In this document: positions 42,443 through 50,383 of the stretch, in pieces
How the letters are laid out: every line of letters begins with the position of its first letter
Position numbering within the stretch: position 1 is the stretch's first letter
DNA from: Limimaricola pyoseonensis
GTDB lineage: Bacteria > Pseudomonadota > Alphaproteobacteria > Rhodobacterales > Rhodobacteraceae
Direction: 5' to 3'
Length of the DNA: 64,000 nucleotides
Assembly: GCF_900102015.1 (NCBI RefSeq)
Contig: NZ_FNAT01000004.1
Span: forward strand, 184,443 to 248,442
Translations under genes and position numbers: made by a program
Notes under the pieces: generated by a model
Seen by the model: only the letters and a program-made list of their open reading frames with translations
Told to the model about the DNA's origin: nothing
The model's database searches: none

Positions 42443-42859
42443 ATGAACCCGACCCCCTTCGCCATCGCCGCGGCCGTCCTTCTTTCGGCCTGCGTCGCGG
42501 CCCGGCCCGATCCCGGCCCCGACCCCGACGATGGCGCCGGGCTCTTCGCCGCGCATTGCGCCGCCTGCCACGGCGCGGGCGGGCGCGGCGACGGCCCGCT
42601 GGCGGCCGGCCTGCCGCGCGCGCCCACCGACCTGACGCGGCTCGCGCCCGCCGGCGCGCCGTTTCCGCATGCGAAGGTGATGTCGCATGTGCACGGCTAT
42701 TTCCGCCGCGACGCGGCCGATCCGGTGATGCCGGACTATTCCGAGGTCTTCGCCGAACCCGTGATCCGCTTCGACAGCGGGGATGGTATACTCACCGCGA
42801 CGCCGCAACCGCTGGTCGCGCTGTCGCGATATCTGGAGAGCCTGCAGCAACCGGGCTGA
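42443..42859 (+). CDS. Lipoprotein c-type cytochrome (monohaem)
   Basis: 138 residues. The N-terminus has a lipoprotein signal with the lipobox LLSAC (Cys near residue 16), a Pro/Asp-rich linker (RPDPGPDPDD), and one haem-binding motif CAACHG. A methionine in DPVMPDYSEVF is the likely distal haem ligand. It is expected to be a membrane-anchored periplasmic electron carrier. It lies in the FNR-box island with two universal stress proteins and a small membrane protein, consistent with micro-oxic respiration. Its own partner oxidase or reductase is not in the window. Confidence 0.88.
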   Translation: MNPTPFAIAAAVLLSACVAARPDPGPDPDDGAGLFAAHCAACHGAGGRGDGPLAAGLPRAPTDLTRLAPAGAPFPHAKVMSHVHGYFRRDAADPVMPDYSEVFAEPVIRFDSGDGILTATPQPLVALSRYLESLQQPG

Positions 42860-42869
42860 TCCAGATCAA
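42856..42869. promoter_or_regulatory. Second FNR-type box, overlapping the cytochrome stop codon
   Basis: CTGATCCAGATCAA is one base away from TTGAT-N4-ATCAA. It overlaps the TGA of the cytochrome c gene and lies 48 bp upstream of the following membrane-protein gene, so that gene and the usp gene behind it may have their own oxygen-responsive promoter. Confidence 0.55.
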
Positions 42870-42917
42870 GGCGCATCGACGCCACCTGCGCCAGTCTGGC
42901 GGAAGGGAGGATCGCGC

Positions 42918-43346
42918 ATGACTTGGACACCTTTGATGAAACGCGTCGCCTGGGCCAAGGGGCTGGGATTCGGCTTCGGTCTCTTCGCGCCGCTGCTTTT
43001 GGACCCGGCCGGGCCGGGGCAGCTGATGCTGGTCTGGGGGATCGTGCTGTGGAGCGTGATTCTCGGGGCGCTGGTGGGGCTCGCCGCGCAGTTCGACCGG
43101 GTGCCGCTGTTCGACCTGCGCCTGCCGGCCGGGCTGCGCGGGGCCTGGATCGGCTTCTGGATGGGCCTGGTGCTGTTCCTGGTGGCCGGGCAGGGGATCG
43201 AGGCGCTCTGGGCCGGCAGCGGCTGGCTGCCGCAGCCGCCGCCGGGGGCGGTGTGGCTGCTGGTCGAGGCGACGCTGGTCGGCGCCTTCATCGACCTTCT
43301 GGCCGGCGGTCTCGCCGGCGCGCGCTTCGGCGCGCCGCAGCCCTGA
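42918..43346 (+). CDS. Small integral membrane protein, hypothetical
   Basis: 142 residues with about four hydrophobic segments (LGFGFGLFAPLLL, MLVWGIVLWSVILGALVGL, GFWMGLVLFLVAGQGI, LLVEATLVGAFIDLLAGG). GGGAGG at 42905-42910 precedes the ATG by 7 bases. I recognise no named family. It sits between an FNR-type box and a universal stress protein gene 10 bp downstream, so it is part of the putative low-oxygen island. Confidence 0.75.
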   Translation: MTWTPLMKRVAWAKGLGFGFGLFAPLLLDPAGPGQLMLVWGIVLWSVILGALVGLAAQFDRVPLFDLRLPAGLRGAWIGFWMGLVLFLVAGQGIEALWAGSGWLPQPPPGAVWLLVEATLVGAFIDLLAGGLAGARFGAPQP

Positions 43347-43356
43347 GGAGGCCGCG

Positions 43357-44217
43357 ATGAGGATCCTGATCGCCACCGACCTGTCGGAGCGCAGCGACCG
43401 CGCGCTGGCGCGCGCCCGGATGCTGGCCGAGACGCTGGATGCGCCGCTCGACATCCTGCACGTGGTCGACGACGCCCTGCCGAGCCGGGTGGCCGAGGCC
43501 ACCGCCGAGAACGCCCGCCTGGCGCTGCGCGCCGGGCAGCACCGGCCCGAGACGGTCGAGGTCGGGTTCGGCCAGCCCTGGCGGCGGGTGATGCTGCAGG
43601 CCAGCGAGGGGCGCTACGACCTGCTGGTCATGGGCGCGCATCGCGACCGCGGCTTTCTCGACCTGCTGCGCGGCAGCGTGGTGCATCGCTGCACCCAGAT
43701 GTCGCCGCTGCCGGTGCTGGTGGTCGCCGCGACGCCGACCGGCGCCTATGACCGGGTGACCGTCGGCACCAGCTTCTCGGCGCGCGACGCCGCCGCGGCG
43801 CGGCTCGCCGCCCGGCTGGCGCCGGAGGCGCGGATGACGCTCGTGCATTCCTACCACGTGCCGTTCCGGGGGCTGGCCTACCGCACCGACGCGTCGGGCG
43901 ACCTGACCAAGCACGACCGCGACGCCGTCGAGGCGCCGCTGCGCCGGCAGATGGACGCGCTGACCGAGCGGCTGGCGCATGACGGGCTCTACCCGCAGAC
44001 CCGCATCCTCGAGGGCGGCGCCGCGCCGAGCCTCCTGTCGACGGTGGCCGAGACCCGCTCCGACCTGCTGGCGATCGGCCGGCACCAGGCCGAGGGCCAC
44101 CTGCCGATGCGGATGGGGCGGGTGGCCGCCGAGATGCTGTCCTACCTGCCCTGCGACCTGCTGGTGCATCCGGGCAGCCTGCCGGCCGGACCCGACACCG
44201 CGACCGGCGCGGACTGA
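43357..44217 (+). CDS. Universal stress protein with two Usp domains (second)
   Basis: 286 residues with tandem Usp domains. Domain 1: MRILIATDLSERSDRAL, then YDLLVMGAHRDRGFLDLLRGSVVHRCTQMSPLPVLVV. Domain 2: YDRVTVGTSFSARDAAAARLA, then SDLLAIGRHQAEGHLPMRMGRVAAEMLSYLPCDLLVHP. GAGGAGG lies 6 bases before the ATG. It is the last gene of the FNR-box island and ends convergent with the siderophore ATPase gene. Tandem Usp proteins often bind ATP and help survival in energy limitation. Confidence 0.9.
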   Translation: MRILIATDLSERSDRALARARMLAETLDAPLDILHVVDDALPSRVAEATAENARLALRAGQHRPETVEVGFGQPWRRVMLQASEGRYDLLVMGAHRDRGFLDLLRGSVVHRCTQMSPLPVLVVAATPTGAYDRVTVGTSFSARDAAAARLAARLAPEARMTLVHSYHVPFRGLAYRTDASGDLTKHDRDAVEAPLRRQMDALTERLAHDGLYPQTRILEGGAAPSLLSTVAETRSDLLAIGRHQAEGHLPMRMGRVAAEMLSYLPCDLLVHPGSLPAGPDTATGAD

Positions 44218-44317
44218 GGGAAACGGGGCGCCCGGCCCCGCGCGCGGGCCTCGTTTCGCTGCGAAACCGCACCGCGCCGCGTCGGGTGGCGCGGCGCGGC
44301 CACGGCCGCTCTCGCCG

Positions 44318-45073
44318 TCAGCCGTGATGCAGCGCGAAGCTGCGGCCGCCGATCTCGGCCATCTCCACCGGGCTGTCGAACAGCCGCGACAGGGTCGCGC
44401 CGGTCAGCACCTCGGCGGCGGGGCCGGTGCGCGCGACGCGGCCGTCCTTCATCGCCACCACGTGGTCGGCATGGGCTGCGGCGTAGTTCACCTCGTGCAG
44501 CACCACCACCACCGTCCGGCCGGTGGCGGCCATGTCGCGCAGCCGCAGCATCAGCGCCCGGGCATGCGCCATGTCGAGATTGTTCAGCGGCTCGTCCAGC
44601 AGCACGTAGTCGGTGCCCTGCGCCCAGGTCATCGCCACCAGCGCCCGCTGTCTCTGCCCGCCCGAGAGCGTGTCGGTGAAGCGGTCGGCCAGCGGCTCGA
44701 GGTCGAAGGCCGCGATGGCGTCGGCGATGGCGGCGCGGTCGGCCGGGCCGGGGCGGCCCTTGTGGTGCGGGTAGCGCCCGAAGCCCACGAGGTCGCGCAC
44801 CGTCAGCCGCGCGGCGAGCCCGGTGTCCTGCCGCAGGATCGACAGGTGCCGGGCCAGCCGGTCGGTCGGGGTGCGTCCGACATCGCGCCCGTCCACCGTG
44901 ATCCGCCCCTGCTGCAGCGGCTCGAGCCGCGCCACCAGCGACAGCAGGGTGGACTTGCCCGCCCCGTTCGGCCCGATCAGCGCCGTCACCCCGCCGCGCG
45001 GGATGTCGAGCGTGATGTCGCTCAGGATCCGGGCGGGCCCGGCCCGGTGCGCGACGTCGCGGATCTCGATCAT
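44318..45073 (-). CDS. Ferric-siderophore ABC transporter ATPase (FepC-like)
   Basis: 251 residues with one ABC domain: Walker A GPNGAGKSTLL, signature [13 protein letters not shown], Walker B DYVLLDEPLNNLD and H-loop VVVVLHEVNYA. The DLVGFGRYPHHKGR segment is typical of Fec/Fep/Fhu-type ATPases. It overlaps the permease stop (ATGA). It is the last gene of a four-gene unit (binding protein, two permeases, ATPase) that imports ferric chelates. Confidence 0.93.
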   Translation of the reverse strand: MIEIRDVAHRAGPARILSDITLDIPRGGVTALIGPNGAGKSTLLSLVARLEPLQQGRITVDGRDVGRTPTDRLARHLSILRQDTGLAARLTVRDLVGFGRYPHHKGRPGPADRAAIADAIAAFDLEPLADRFTDTLSGGQRQRALVAMTWAQGTDYVLLDEPLNNLDMAHARALMLRLRDMAATGRTVVVVLHEVNYAAAHADHVVAMKDGRVARTGPAAEVLTGATLSRLFDSPVEMAEIGGRSFALHHG

Positions 45074-46011
45074 GGTGCGGGTCTCCTCAGGATGAGCACG
45101 AGAAACAGCAGCCCGCCGGCGAACTCGACGATCACCGACAGCGTCAGCGACCAGCCCAGCAGCCGCTCGATCACCGTCTGGCCGGCGACCAGCACCAGCC
45201 CGGCGATCAGCGCGGCGGCGGGCATGAGCACGGCGTGGCGGTGGTCGCGCATCGCCAGATGCGCGAGCGCCGAGACCAGCAGGCCGAAGAAGGTGACGGG
45301 CCCGACCAGCGCGGTCGAGACCGAGACCAGCGCGGCGATGGTCGCCAGCGCCAGCATCAGCGTGCGCCGGTGATCGACCCCGAGGCTGACCGCGTGGTCG
45401 CGCCCCAGCGCCATCACGTCGAGCCGGTGCCGCAGCCGCCAGGCCACGGCCAGCGCCAGCAGGCTCAGGAGGGCGGCGATGGCGATCAGCTCGATCGGCA
45501 CGGCGTTGAACCGCGCGAAGCTCGACCCCTGCACGATCGCGTATTCGTTGGGGTCGATCATCCGCGCCACGAAGCCCGACAGGCTGCGGAACAGCACGCC
45601 GCAGACGATGCCGGTCAGGATCATCCGGTGCAGGTCGACCCGGCGGCCGCCCAGCAGCGTGCCGAACAGCAGAAGCGCGCCGCCCATCAGGAGCCCCGCC
45701 TCGAGCGCGAAGCGCAGCTGCGGCGCCATCGTCGCGACGCCGAAGCCGCCCAAGGCGAAGACGAGGCCGGTCTGCAGCAGCCCGAACAGCGCGTCGAAGC
45801 CCATGATCGAGGGGGTCAGGATGCGGTTGCCGGCGATGGTCTGGAACATCACCGTGGCGCAGCCGATCGCCGCGCCCACCAGCAGCAGCGCCGCCAGCCG
45901 CGGCGCGCGCAGCGACAGCGCGAAGCCCGGGTCGCCGCGCAGCCCGAGGCCGAGAAAGGCGGCGCAGGCCAGCGCCAGCGCCGCCGCGATCCAGACCAGC
46001 CTAGCGGGCAT
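45070..46011 (-). CDS. Ferric-siderophore ABC permease (FecCD family), second
   Basis: 313 residues with about nine hydrophobic segments. RAPRLAALLLVGAAIGCATVMFQTIAGNRILTPSIMG is the FecCD N-terminal signature (R-x-P-R, and gas-gxxxQ-x-x-x-x-N-P-like), and LLGRDHAVSLGVDHRRT-like MALGRDHAVSLGVDHRRT follows. The start is placed at the ATG 46011, overlapping the first permease by 11 bases; an ATG at 46026 is possible. It forms the channel with the neighbouring permease. Confidence 0.9.
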   Translation of the reverse strand: MPARLVWIAAALALACAAFLGLGLRGDPGFALSLRAPRLAALLLVGAAIGCATVMFQTIAGNRILTPSIMGFDALFGLLQTGLVFALGGFGVATMAPQLRFALEAGLLMGGALLLFGTLLGGRRVDLHRMILTGIVCGVLFRSLSGFVARMIDPNEYAIVQGSSFARFNAVPIELIAIAALLSLLALAVAWRLRHRLDVMALGRDHAVSLGVDHRRTLMLALATIAALVSVSTALVGPVTFFGLLVSALAHLAMRDHRHAVLMPAAALIAGLVLVAGQTVIERLLGWSLTLSVIVEFAGGLLFLVLILRRPAP

Positions 46012-46957
46012 GGCGCGGCTTCGCATGCAGGAGCCACAGGAACAGCGCCGCGCCGACGACGCCGAAGATCGTGCCGACCGGCGTTTCGTAGGGGTGGCGC
46101 AGCAGCCGCGCGGCGATGTCGCAGGCCAGCACCAGCCCCGCGCCGAAGGCGGCGGTGCCGGGCAGGGTGGCGCGCAGGTTGTCGCCGGCCATGCGGCTGA
46201 CGATGTTGGGCACGACGAGCCCGACGAAGGGGATCGTGCCGATCGTGACCACGGTGACGGCGGTGGCGATCGAGACGATCAGCAGACCGGCTGCCACCAC
46301 CCGGCCGTGGTTCAGCCCGAGCCCGGTCGCGGCGTCGCGCCCCAGCCCCGCGATGGTGAAGCGGTCGGCGTAGAGATAGGCCAGCAGGGTCAGCGCCCCG
46401 GTCAGCCACAAGAGTTCGTAGCGGCCGCGCATCACGCCCGAGAACTCGCCATTGGTCCAGATCGCCACGTATTGCAGCAGGTCGAACTGCCAGCCGATCG
46501 CGTCGACCCCGGCGCCCAGTATGCCGCCATAGATCAGCGCCACCAGCGGCACCAGCAGCGGCCGGGTCGGCGGCAGCTGCCGGATCAGCGCGAGGAAGAC
46601 CACGCTGCCTACCAGCGCGGCGAGGCTCGACAGCCCCATCTGCGCCCAGAGCGGCGCGCCGGGCCAGAGCAGGGTGACGCCGAGAATGCCCAGAGCCGCG
46701 GCCTGCCCGGTGCCGGCGGTGGCCGGCTCGACGAAGCGGTTGCGCGCCAGCATCTGCAGGATCAGCCCCGCCACCGCCATCGAGGCGCCGGTCAGCAGCA
46801 CCGCCAGCGTGCGCGGCCAGCGGCTGATCCAGATGAGCCGCAGCGCCTCGGGGTCGCGCAGCGCCCCGGGCCCGAGATCGACCACCCCGGTGAACAGCGA
46901 ACCGGCCGCCAGCGCCAGAAGCGCCGCGGCCGGCCAGACGAGGCGCGCGGGGATCAC
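46001..46957 (-). CDS. Ferric-siderophore ABC permease (FecCD family), first
   Basis: 318 residues with about nine hydrophobic segments. RWPRTLAVLLTGASMAVAGLILQMLARNRFVEPATAG and GRDAATGLGLNHGRVVAAGL, GTIPFVGLVVPNIVSRM are characteristic of the FecCD family. The GTG at 46957 overlaps the stop of the binding-protein gene (GTGA), so translation is coupled. The frame stays open upstream, but that part only mirrors the binding-protein gene. Confidence 0.9.
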   Translation of the reverse strand: MIPARLVWPAAALLALAAGSLFTGVVDLGPGALRDPEALRLIWISRWPRTLAVLLTGASMAVAGLILQMLARNRFVEPATAGTGQAAALGILGVTLLWPGAPLWAQMGLSSLAALVGSVVFLALIRQLPPTRPLLVPLVALIYGGILGAGVDAIGWQFDLLQYVAIWTNGEFSGVMRGRYELLWLTGALTLLAYLYADRFTIAGLGRDAATGLGLNHGRVVAAGLLIVSIATAVTVVTIGTIPFVGLVVPNIVSRMAGDNLRATLPGTAAFGAGLVLACDIAARLLRHPYETPVGTIFGVVGAALFLWLLHAKPRHAR

Positions 46958-47865
46958 GCGCCCGGGGCGTCGAAGGCGGCCAGCAGCGCGTCGACCGCGC
47001 TCTCGAGCGCGCCGATGCCGCCGCCGGCGATATAGGCCTCGGCAGAGTTCAGGTAGACGACCTGGTCCTCGCGCCAGGCGGTGGTGTCGGCGACCAGCGC
47101 GTTGTCCAGCGTCTCGGCCGCGCCGGCGCCGGTCTCGCCGATCGCGGCGGCGCGGTCGATCACGATCAGCCAGTCCGGGTCGGCCTCGGCGATGAACTCG
47201 AACGACACCGCCTCGCCATGCGTCGCCTCGTCGATCGCCTCGACCGCCTCGGGCAGGCCGGAGGCGGCGTGCAGCCAGCCGAAGCGCGAGCCGGCGCCAT
47301 AGGCGGTCACCTTCGGCCCGTTGGTCATCAGGATCATCGCGTCGCCCTCGTCGGCGGCCGCGGCCTGCAGCCGGTCGAGCTTGGCCTGGAACTGCGCGGC
47401 CAGGGCGTCGGCCTCGGCCGCCTTGCCGAAGAGGTCGCCATAGGCCTTGAGCCGGTCCAGCGCCTGCTCGATCATGTCGTCGCCCCAGATCGTCATGTCG
47501 ATCGAAGGCGCGACCCGGCCGACCGAGTCGAGCTGCTCGGAGGAGCGGCCGCCGACGATGACGAGGTCGGGCGCCAGCGCGTTCAGCGCCTCGAGATCGG
47601 GCTCGAACAGCGTGCCGACCGCTTCGGCGGTCTCGGCCAGCGGCGCGAGCCGGTCGAGATAGAGGTTGTCGGGCACGCCGGCCGGGGTCACGCCGAGCGC
47701 GGTGAGCGTGTCGATCGCGGCGATGTCGTAGACGGCCACGGTCTGCGGCGCCCGCGGCGCCTCGGCCGGGCCGCGCGCGGTCTCGATGGTGACGGTCTCG
47801 GCCGAGGCGGCCAGGGCGGGCAGGGCCGCGAGGCCGGCGGCGAACAGGACGGAAAGACGAAGCAT
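46954..47865 (-). CDS. Ferric-siderophore ABC transporter binding protein
   Basis: 303 residues with a Sec signal (MLRLSVLFAAGLAALPALAASA) and a Fe3+-chelate binding (PF01497) fold: TVAVYDIAAIDTLTALGVTPAGVPD, then LEALNALAPDLVIVGGRSSEQLD and a C-terminal GAAETLDNALVADTTAWREDQVVYLNSAEAYIAG. GGAG lies 9 bases before the ATG. First gene of the import unit. The shared upstream region with the divergent DUF2218 gene contains an iron-box-like dyad. Confidence 0.92.
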   Translation of the reverse strand: MLRLSVLFAAGLAALPALAASAETVTIETARGPAEAPRAPQTVAVYDIAAIDTLTALGVTPAGVPDNLYLDRLAPLAETAEAVGTLFEPDLEALNALAPDLVIVGGRSSEQLDSVGRVAPSIDMTIWGDDMIEQALDRLKAYGDLFGKAAEADALAAQFQAKLDRLQAAAADEGDAMILMTNGPKVTAYGAGSRFGWLHAASGLPEAVEAIDEATHGEAVSFEFIAEADPDWLIVIDRAAAIGETGAGAAETLDNALVADTTAWREDQVVYLNSAEAYIAGGGIGALESAVDALLAAFDAPGA

Positions 47866-47970
47866 CTGAAATCTCCAAAGCCATTGGTCGGTGCGGATTG
47901 GCTTGGAGGTCCTGGCTGCCCGCTACGGCGACGGGCTAGAGCATTGCATCGGCAAGGTCCAGTGGGTAGT

Positions 47971-47985
47971 TGATAGAAATTATCA
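47971..47985. promoter_or_regulatory. Iron box (TGA-N9-TCA, RirA/iron-Rhodo-box type)
   Basis: TGATAGAAATTATCA is a TGATA-N5-TATCA dyad matching the TGA-N9-TCA consensus of RirA-type iron regulators. It is 17 bp upstream of the DUF2218 ATG and 105 bp upstream of the divergent siderophore binding-protein gene, in an AT-rich spot of the gap. Confidence 0.65.
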
Positions 47986-48002
47986 GGATACCGGAGGTTG
48001 TC

Positions 48003-48296
48003 ATGCCCATCGCCACCGCACGCTTCGCCACGCCGAATGCCGGGCGTCTTCTCGACCAGCTGGCCAAGCATTTCGCGCACAAGATCACGGTCGAGCAGGC
48101 GGGCGACGTCACGCGATTCGCGCTGCCGCCCGGCCCGGCCGAGGGGCGCGCCGACGCCGATGGCCTGACGCTAAAGGCGCGGGGCGAGACGCCCGAGGCG
48201 CTGGCGCGCGGGCAGCGGATCCTCGAGGATCACCTGCTGCGCTTCGCCTTCCGCGAAAAGCCGGCGCCGCTCGACTGGACGCGGCAGCCCGGCTGA
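48003..48296 (+). CDS. DUF2218 domain protein
   Basis: A 97-residue protein of the DUF2218 family: ATARFATPNAGRLLDQLAKHFAHKITVEQ at the start and LARGQRILEDHLLRFAFREKPAPLDW at the end. CCGGAGG lies 5 bases before the ATG. The family's function is unknown but it is frequently found beside siderophore import genes, as here, and an iron box lies directly upstream. A part in handling ferric chelates inside the cell is a guess. Confidence 0.83.
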   Translation: MPIATARFATPNAGRLLDQLAKHFAHKITVEQAGDVTRFALPPGPAEGRADADGLTLKARGETPEALARGQRILEDHLLRFAFREKPAPLDWTRQPG

Positions 48297-48320
48297 GGGC
48301 GCGTGGGCGGGGCCGCCGTG

Positions 48321-49256
48321 TCAGCCCGGCTGCGGCGCGAACTCGGCCGCGACGGGGTAGTGGTCCGACGGCCATGCGCCGTCGAACCGCTTGCGCAGCA
48401 CGGTCGGCGCCGAGAGCGGCCCGATGCCGGGACCGTGGCCGAGATGGTCGATCGCGCCGAACAGGTTGAGGCCGCGGTTGAAGTGGAAGGTCGCGCCCGG
48501 CACCGCGGCGAAGCGCAGCCCCGCCGCTTCGAGGATGGCGAGCGTCTCGCTGCCGGCGCGGGCGTTGAGGTCGCCCGCGACCAGCACCGTCTCGCCCTGC
48601 GCGATGCGGGCGCGCGCGCGTTCGGCCAGAAGCTCTGCCGCGCCGCGCCGGTTCTGCCACGAGCCATGGTCGAAATGGACGTTGAAGAGCGTGAAGCGGG
48701 CGCCGGTGTCGCGGTCGCGAAAGCCGGCCCACGAGGCGAAGGAGGGCGGCGCGCCGTCGAAGCCGCGCGCATAGAGCCGATCCGGCGTGTCCGAGAAGAA
48801 GAACCAGCCCTGATCGAGCGGCTCCAGCCGGTCGCGGCGGTAGAGGATCGGCTGGGTCGACGGAAAGCGGGCCGGATCGCCGGTCGCCGCGGCCGCGTAG
48901 CCCGGGTTGCGGCCCAGCAGCCAGTCGAGCGCGAGGTTGTCCCGGTTGGCCGAGCCGCCGGCGAAGCTCTCCATCTCCTGGTAGGCCACGAGATCGGCGC
49001 CGAGGGCCTTGAAGGCCGAATCCAGCGCCGTCTTTCGCGCCTCCCACCCGGCGCGCGACCACGGGCCGTCCTCGGCGCGCAGGTCGATGTAGTGGACGTT
49101 GTGGGTGGCCAGCCGCAGCCCGCCGGGGGCGGCCGCCGGCAGCGGCATCTCGGCGGCGCCGGCCGAATGCCGCAGGTGCTGCGCGCAGGCCGCGAGCGCC
49201 AGCGCCAGCGCGAGGCCGCCCAGAAGCGCCGTGACCCGGCCGAGCAGCCGCTTCAT
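48321..49256 (-). CDS. Lipoprotein of the endonuclease/exonuclease/phosphatase family
   Basis: 311 residues. Signal with lipobox LALAAC (Cys near 24), then an EEP domain: LRLATHNVHY, the metal glutamate of LVAYQEMESF, LFNVHFDHGSW, the VAGDLNARAGS motif and the C-terminal WPSDHYPV. These are the catalytic positions of Mg-dependent phosphodiesterases (DNase I-like). An exported, membrane-anchored DNase or phosphoesterase is likely. It is convergent with the DUF2218 gene, 24 bp apart. Confidence 0.87.
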   Translation of the reverse strand: MKRLLGRVTALLGGLALALALAACAQHLRHSAGAAEMPLPAAAPGGLRLATHNVHYIDLRAEDGPWSRAGWEARKTALDSAFKALGADLVAYQEMESFAGGSANRDNLALDWLLGRNPGYAAAATGDPARFPSTQPILYRRDRLEPLDQGWFFFSDTPDRLYARGFDGAPPSFASWAGFRDRDTGARFTLFNVHFDHGSWQNRRGAAELLAERARARIAQGETVLVAGDLNARAGSETLAILEAAGLRFAAVPGATFHFNRGLNLFGAIDHLGHGPGIGPLSAPTVLRKRFDGAWPSDHYPVAAEFAPQPG

Positions 49257-49565
49257 CGGGCCGCGCCCGCCGCCGGGCGCGCGCGGCAGGTATCATGGCG
49301 GTTGCGGGCAGTGCGGCAGGGGCAGGGGGCTGGCATCGAAAGCTCCTCGCATCGCGGGGCCGTTCGCGCGGCGCGGGGTCCGCCCCCGGGCCTCGTCCCC
49401 GCAGATCCATGATCCCGAACGCCCCGCTTGGCAAGGGCCGGGCCGCGCCCGGCGCGCCGGTGGCCAAGACGGGACGCAACTCGCCCCGCCCCCCGCCTTT
49501 CGCCGGGCGGGCGCGGCACCTATCTGGACCGGGAAGCAGAAGGCCCCGGCCGCAACGGAGACCCC
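49257..49565. other. Intergenic region with no gene seen
   Basis: The 309 bases between the divergent EEP lipoprotein and DUF1289 genes carry only GC-rich frames with no start/ribosome-site pair or family resemblance. The divergent promoters must lie here. No operator or RNA gene can be supported. Confidence 0.5.
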
Positions 49566-49814
49566 ATGGCGAAGAAACTGCCATCCCCCTGCATCGACGT
49601 CTGCAAGTTCCGCCGCGAGGGCCATTGCATCGGCTGCTCGATGACCAAGGCCCAGAAGAAGATGTTCAAGACGCTGAAGAAGCCCGAGCACCGCGAGGCC
49701 TTCGTCACGATGCTGCTGCATCAGCAGAACGACCTGGGCAAGTACCGGCACTGGACCCCGGCCTACCTGAAGAAATGCGCGAAGAAGGGCGTGACGCCGC
49801 CCGTCGCGGCCTGA
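49566..49814 (+). CDS. DUF1289 small cysteine-rich protein
   Basis: 82 residues. Four N-terminal cysteines in PSPCIDVCKFRREGHCIGCSMT make the C-x3-C-x7-C-x2-C pattern of DUF1289 proteins, which suggests a metal (Zn or Fe-S) site. The remainder is lysine-rich (KKMFKTLKKPEHRE), with a fifth cysteine in LKKCAKKG. The ATG at 49566 is where the family starts. Function is not known. Confidence 0.82.
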   Translation: MAKKLPSPCIDVCKFRREGHCIGCSMTKAQKKMFKTLKKPEHREAFVTMLLHQQNDLGKYRHWTPAYLKKCAKKGVTPPVAA

Positions 49815-49860
49815 GCGGCGCGCCGCTGGTGACGGGCGCGATGCGCCGGTCCTGAAGTGA

Positions 49861-49891
49861 AAACGGCGCCCCCCTGAGAGGGGCGCCGTTC
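49861..49891 (-). terminator. Rho-independent terminator of the dps unit
   Basis: A perfect 11-bp stem (AACGGCGCCCC at 49863-49873 with GGGGCGCCGTT at 49881-49891) and a 7-base loop. Read on the minus strand it is followed by TTTT, so it ends the dps transcript; it is 22 bp past the dps stop codon. Confidence 0.82.
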
Positions 49892-49912
49892 AGGTCGGTG
49901 ACGCGCCCGGCC

Positions 49913-50383
49913 TCAGCCGAGATGGGCGCGCAGCATCCAGGCGAACTTCTCATGCGCGCGGCCGCGCTCGATCGCGAGGTCTTCGGTCAGCGTGTCGCCG
50001 TGGCTCGCGGCCAACTCGCCCAGGCCGCCCAGCGTGGCGGCGATGGTCTCCTCGGCCTTCATCAGGATCTCGATCATCTCGCGGTCGCTCTGGTGGCCGT
50101 CATGCTCCTTGACCTTGGAGCGGTCGAGCATCCCCGCCAGCATGCCTTCCGCATGGGCGTCGATGGCGCGGATCCGCTCGGCCAGATCGTCCTGGCCCTG
50201 GAAGTGGTCCTCGTAGATCTCCTGGAACAGGCGGTGCAGCTCACCGAAGGCCATGCCCTTGACGTTCCAATGGAAGTTCTGGGCGAGCATGGTGGTCACG
50301 ACGGTCTCGGCGACGCTCTGGTTGAGCGCGTCGGCGATCTCCTTCTGCGCGTCGGGGCTGAGCGCGATGGCAGGCTGGGTCAT
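49913..50383 (-). CDS. dps: Dps-family ferritin-like protein
   Basis: 156 residues, the standard Dps length. The ferroxidase-site signature is present: NFHWNVKGMAFGELHRLFQEIYEDHF, followed by DDLAERIRAIDAHAEG. The end LAIERGRAHEKFAWMLRAHLG is family-typical. AGAGGA lies 7 bases before the ATG. The start overlaps the stop of the unknown upstream gene (ATGA), so the two are coupled. Dps protects DNA and stores iron, fitting the nearby ferric reductase and siderophore genes. Confidence 0.94.
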   Translation of the reverse strand: MTQPAIALSPDAQKEIADALNQSVAETVVTTMLAQNFHWNVKGMAFGELHRLFQEIYEDHFQGQDDLAERIRAIDAHAEGMLAGMLDRSKVKEHDGHQSDREMIEILMKAEETIAATLGGLGELAASHGDTLTEDLAIERGRAHEKFAWMLRAHLG

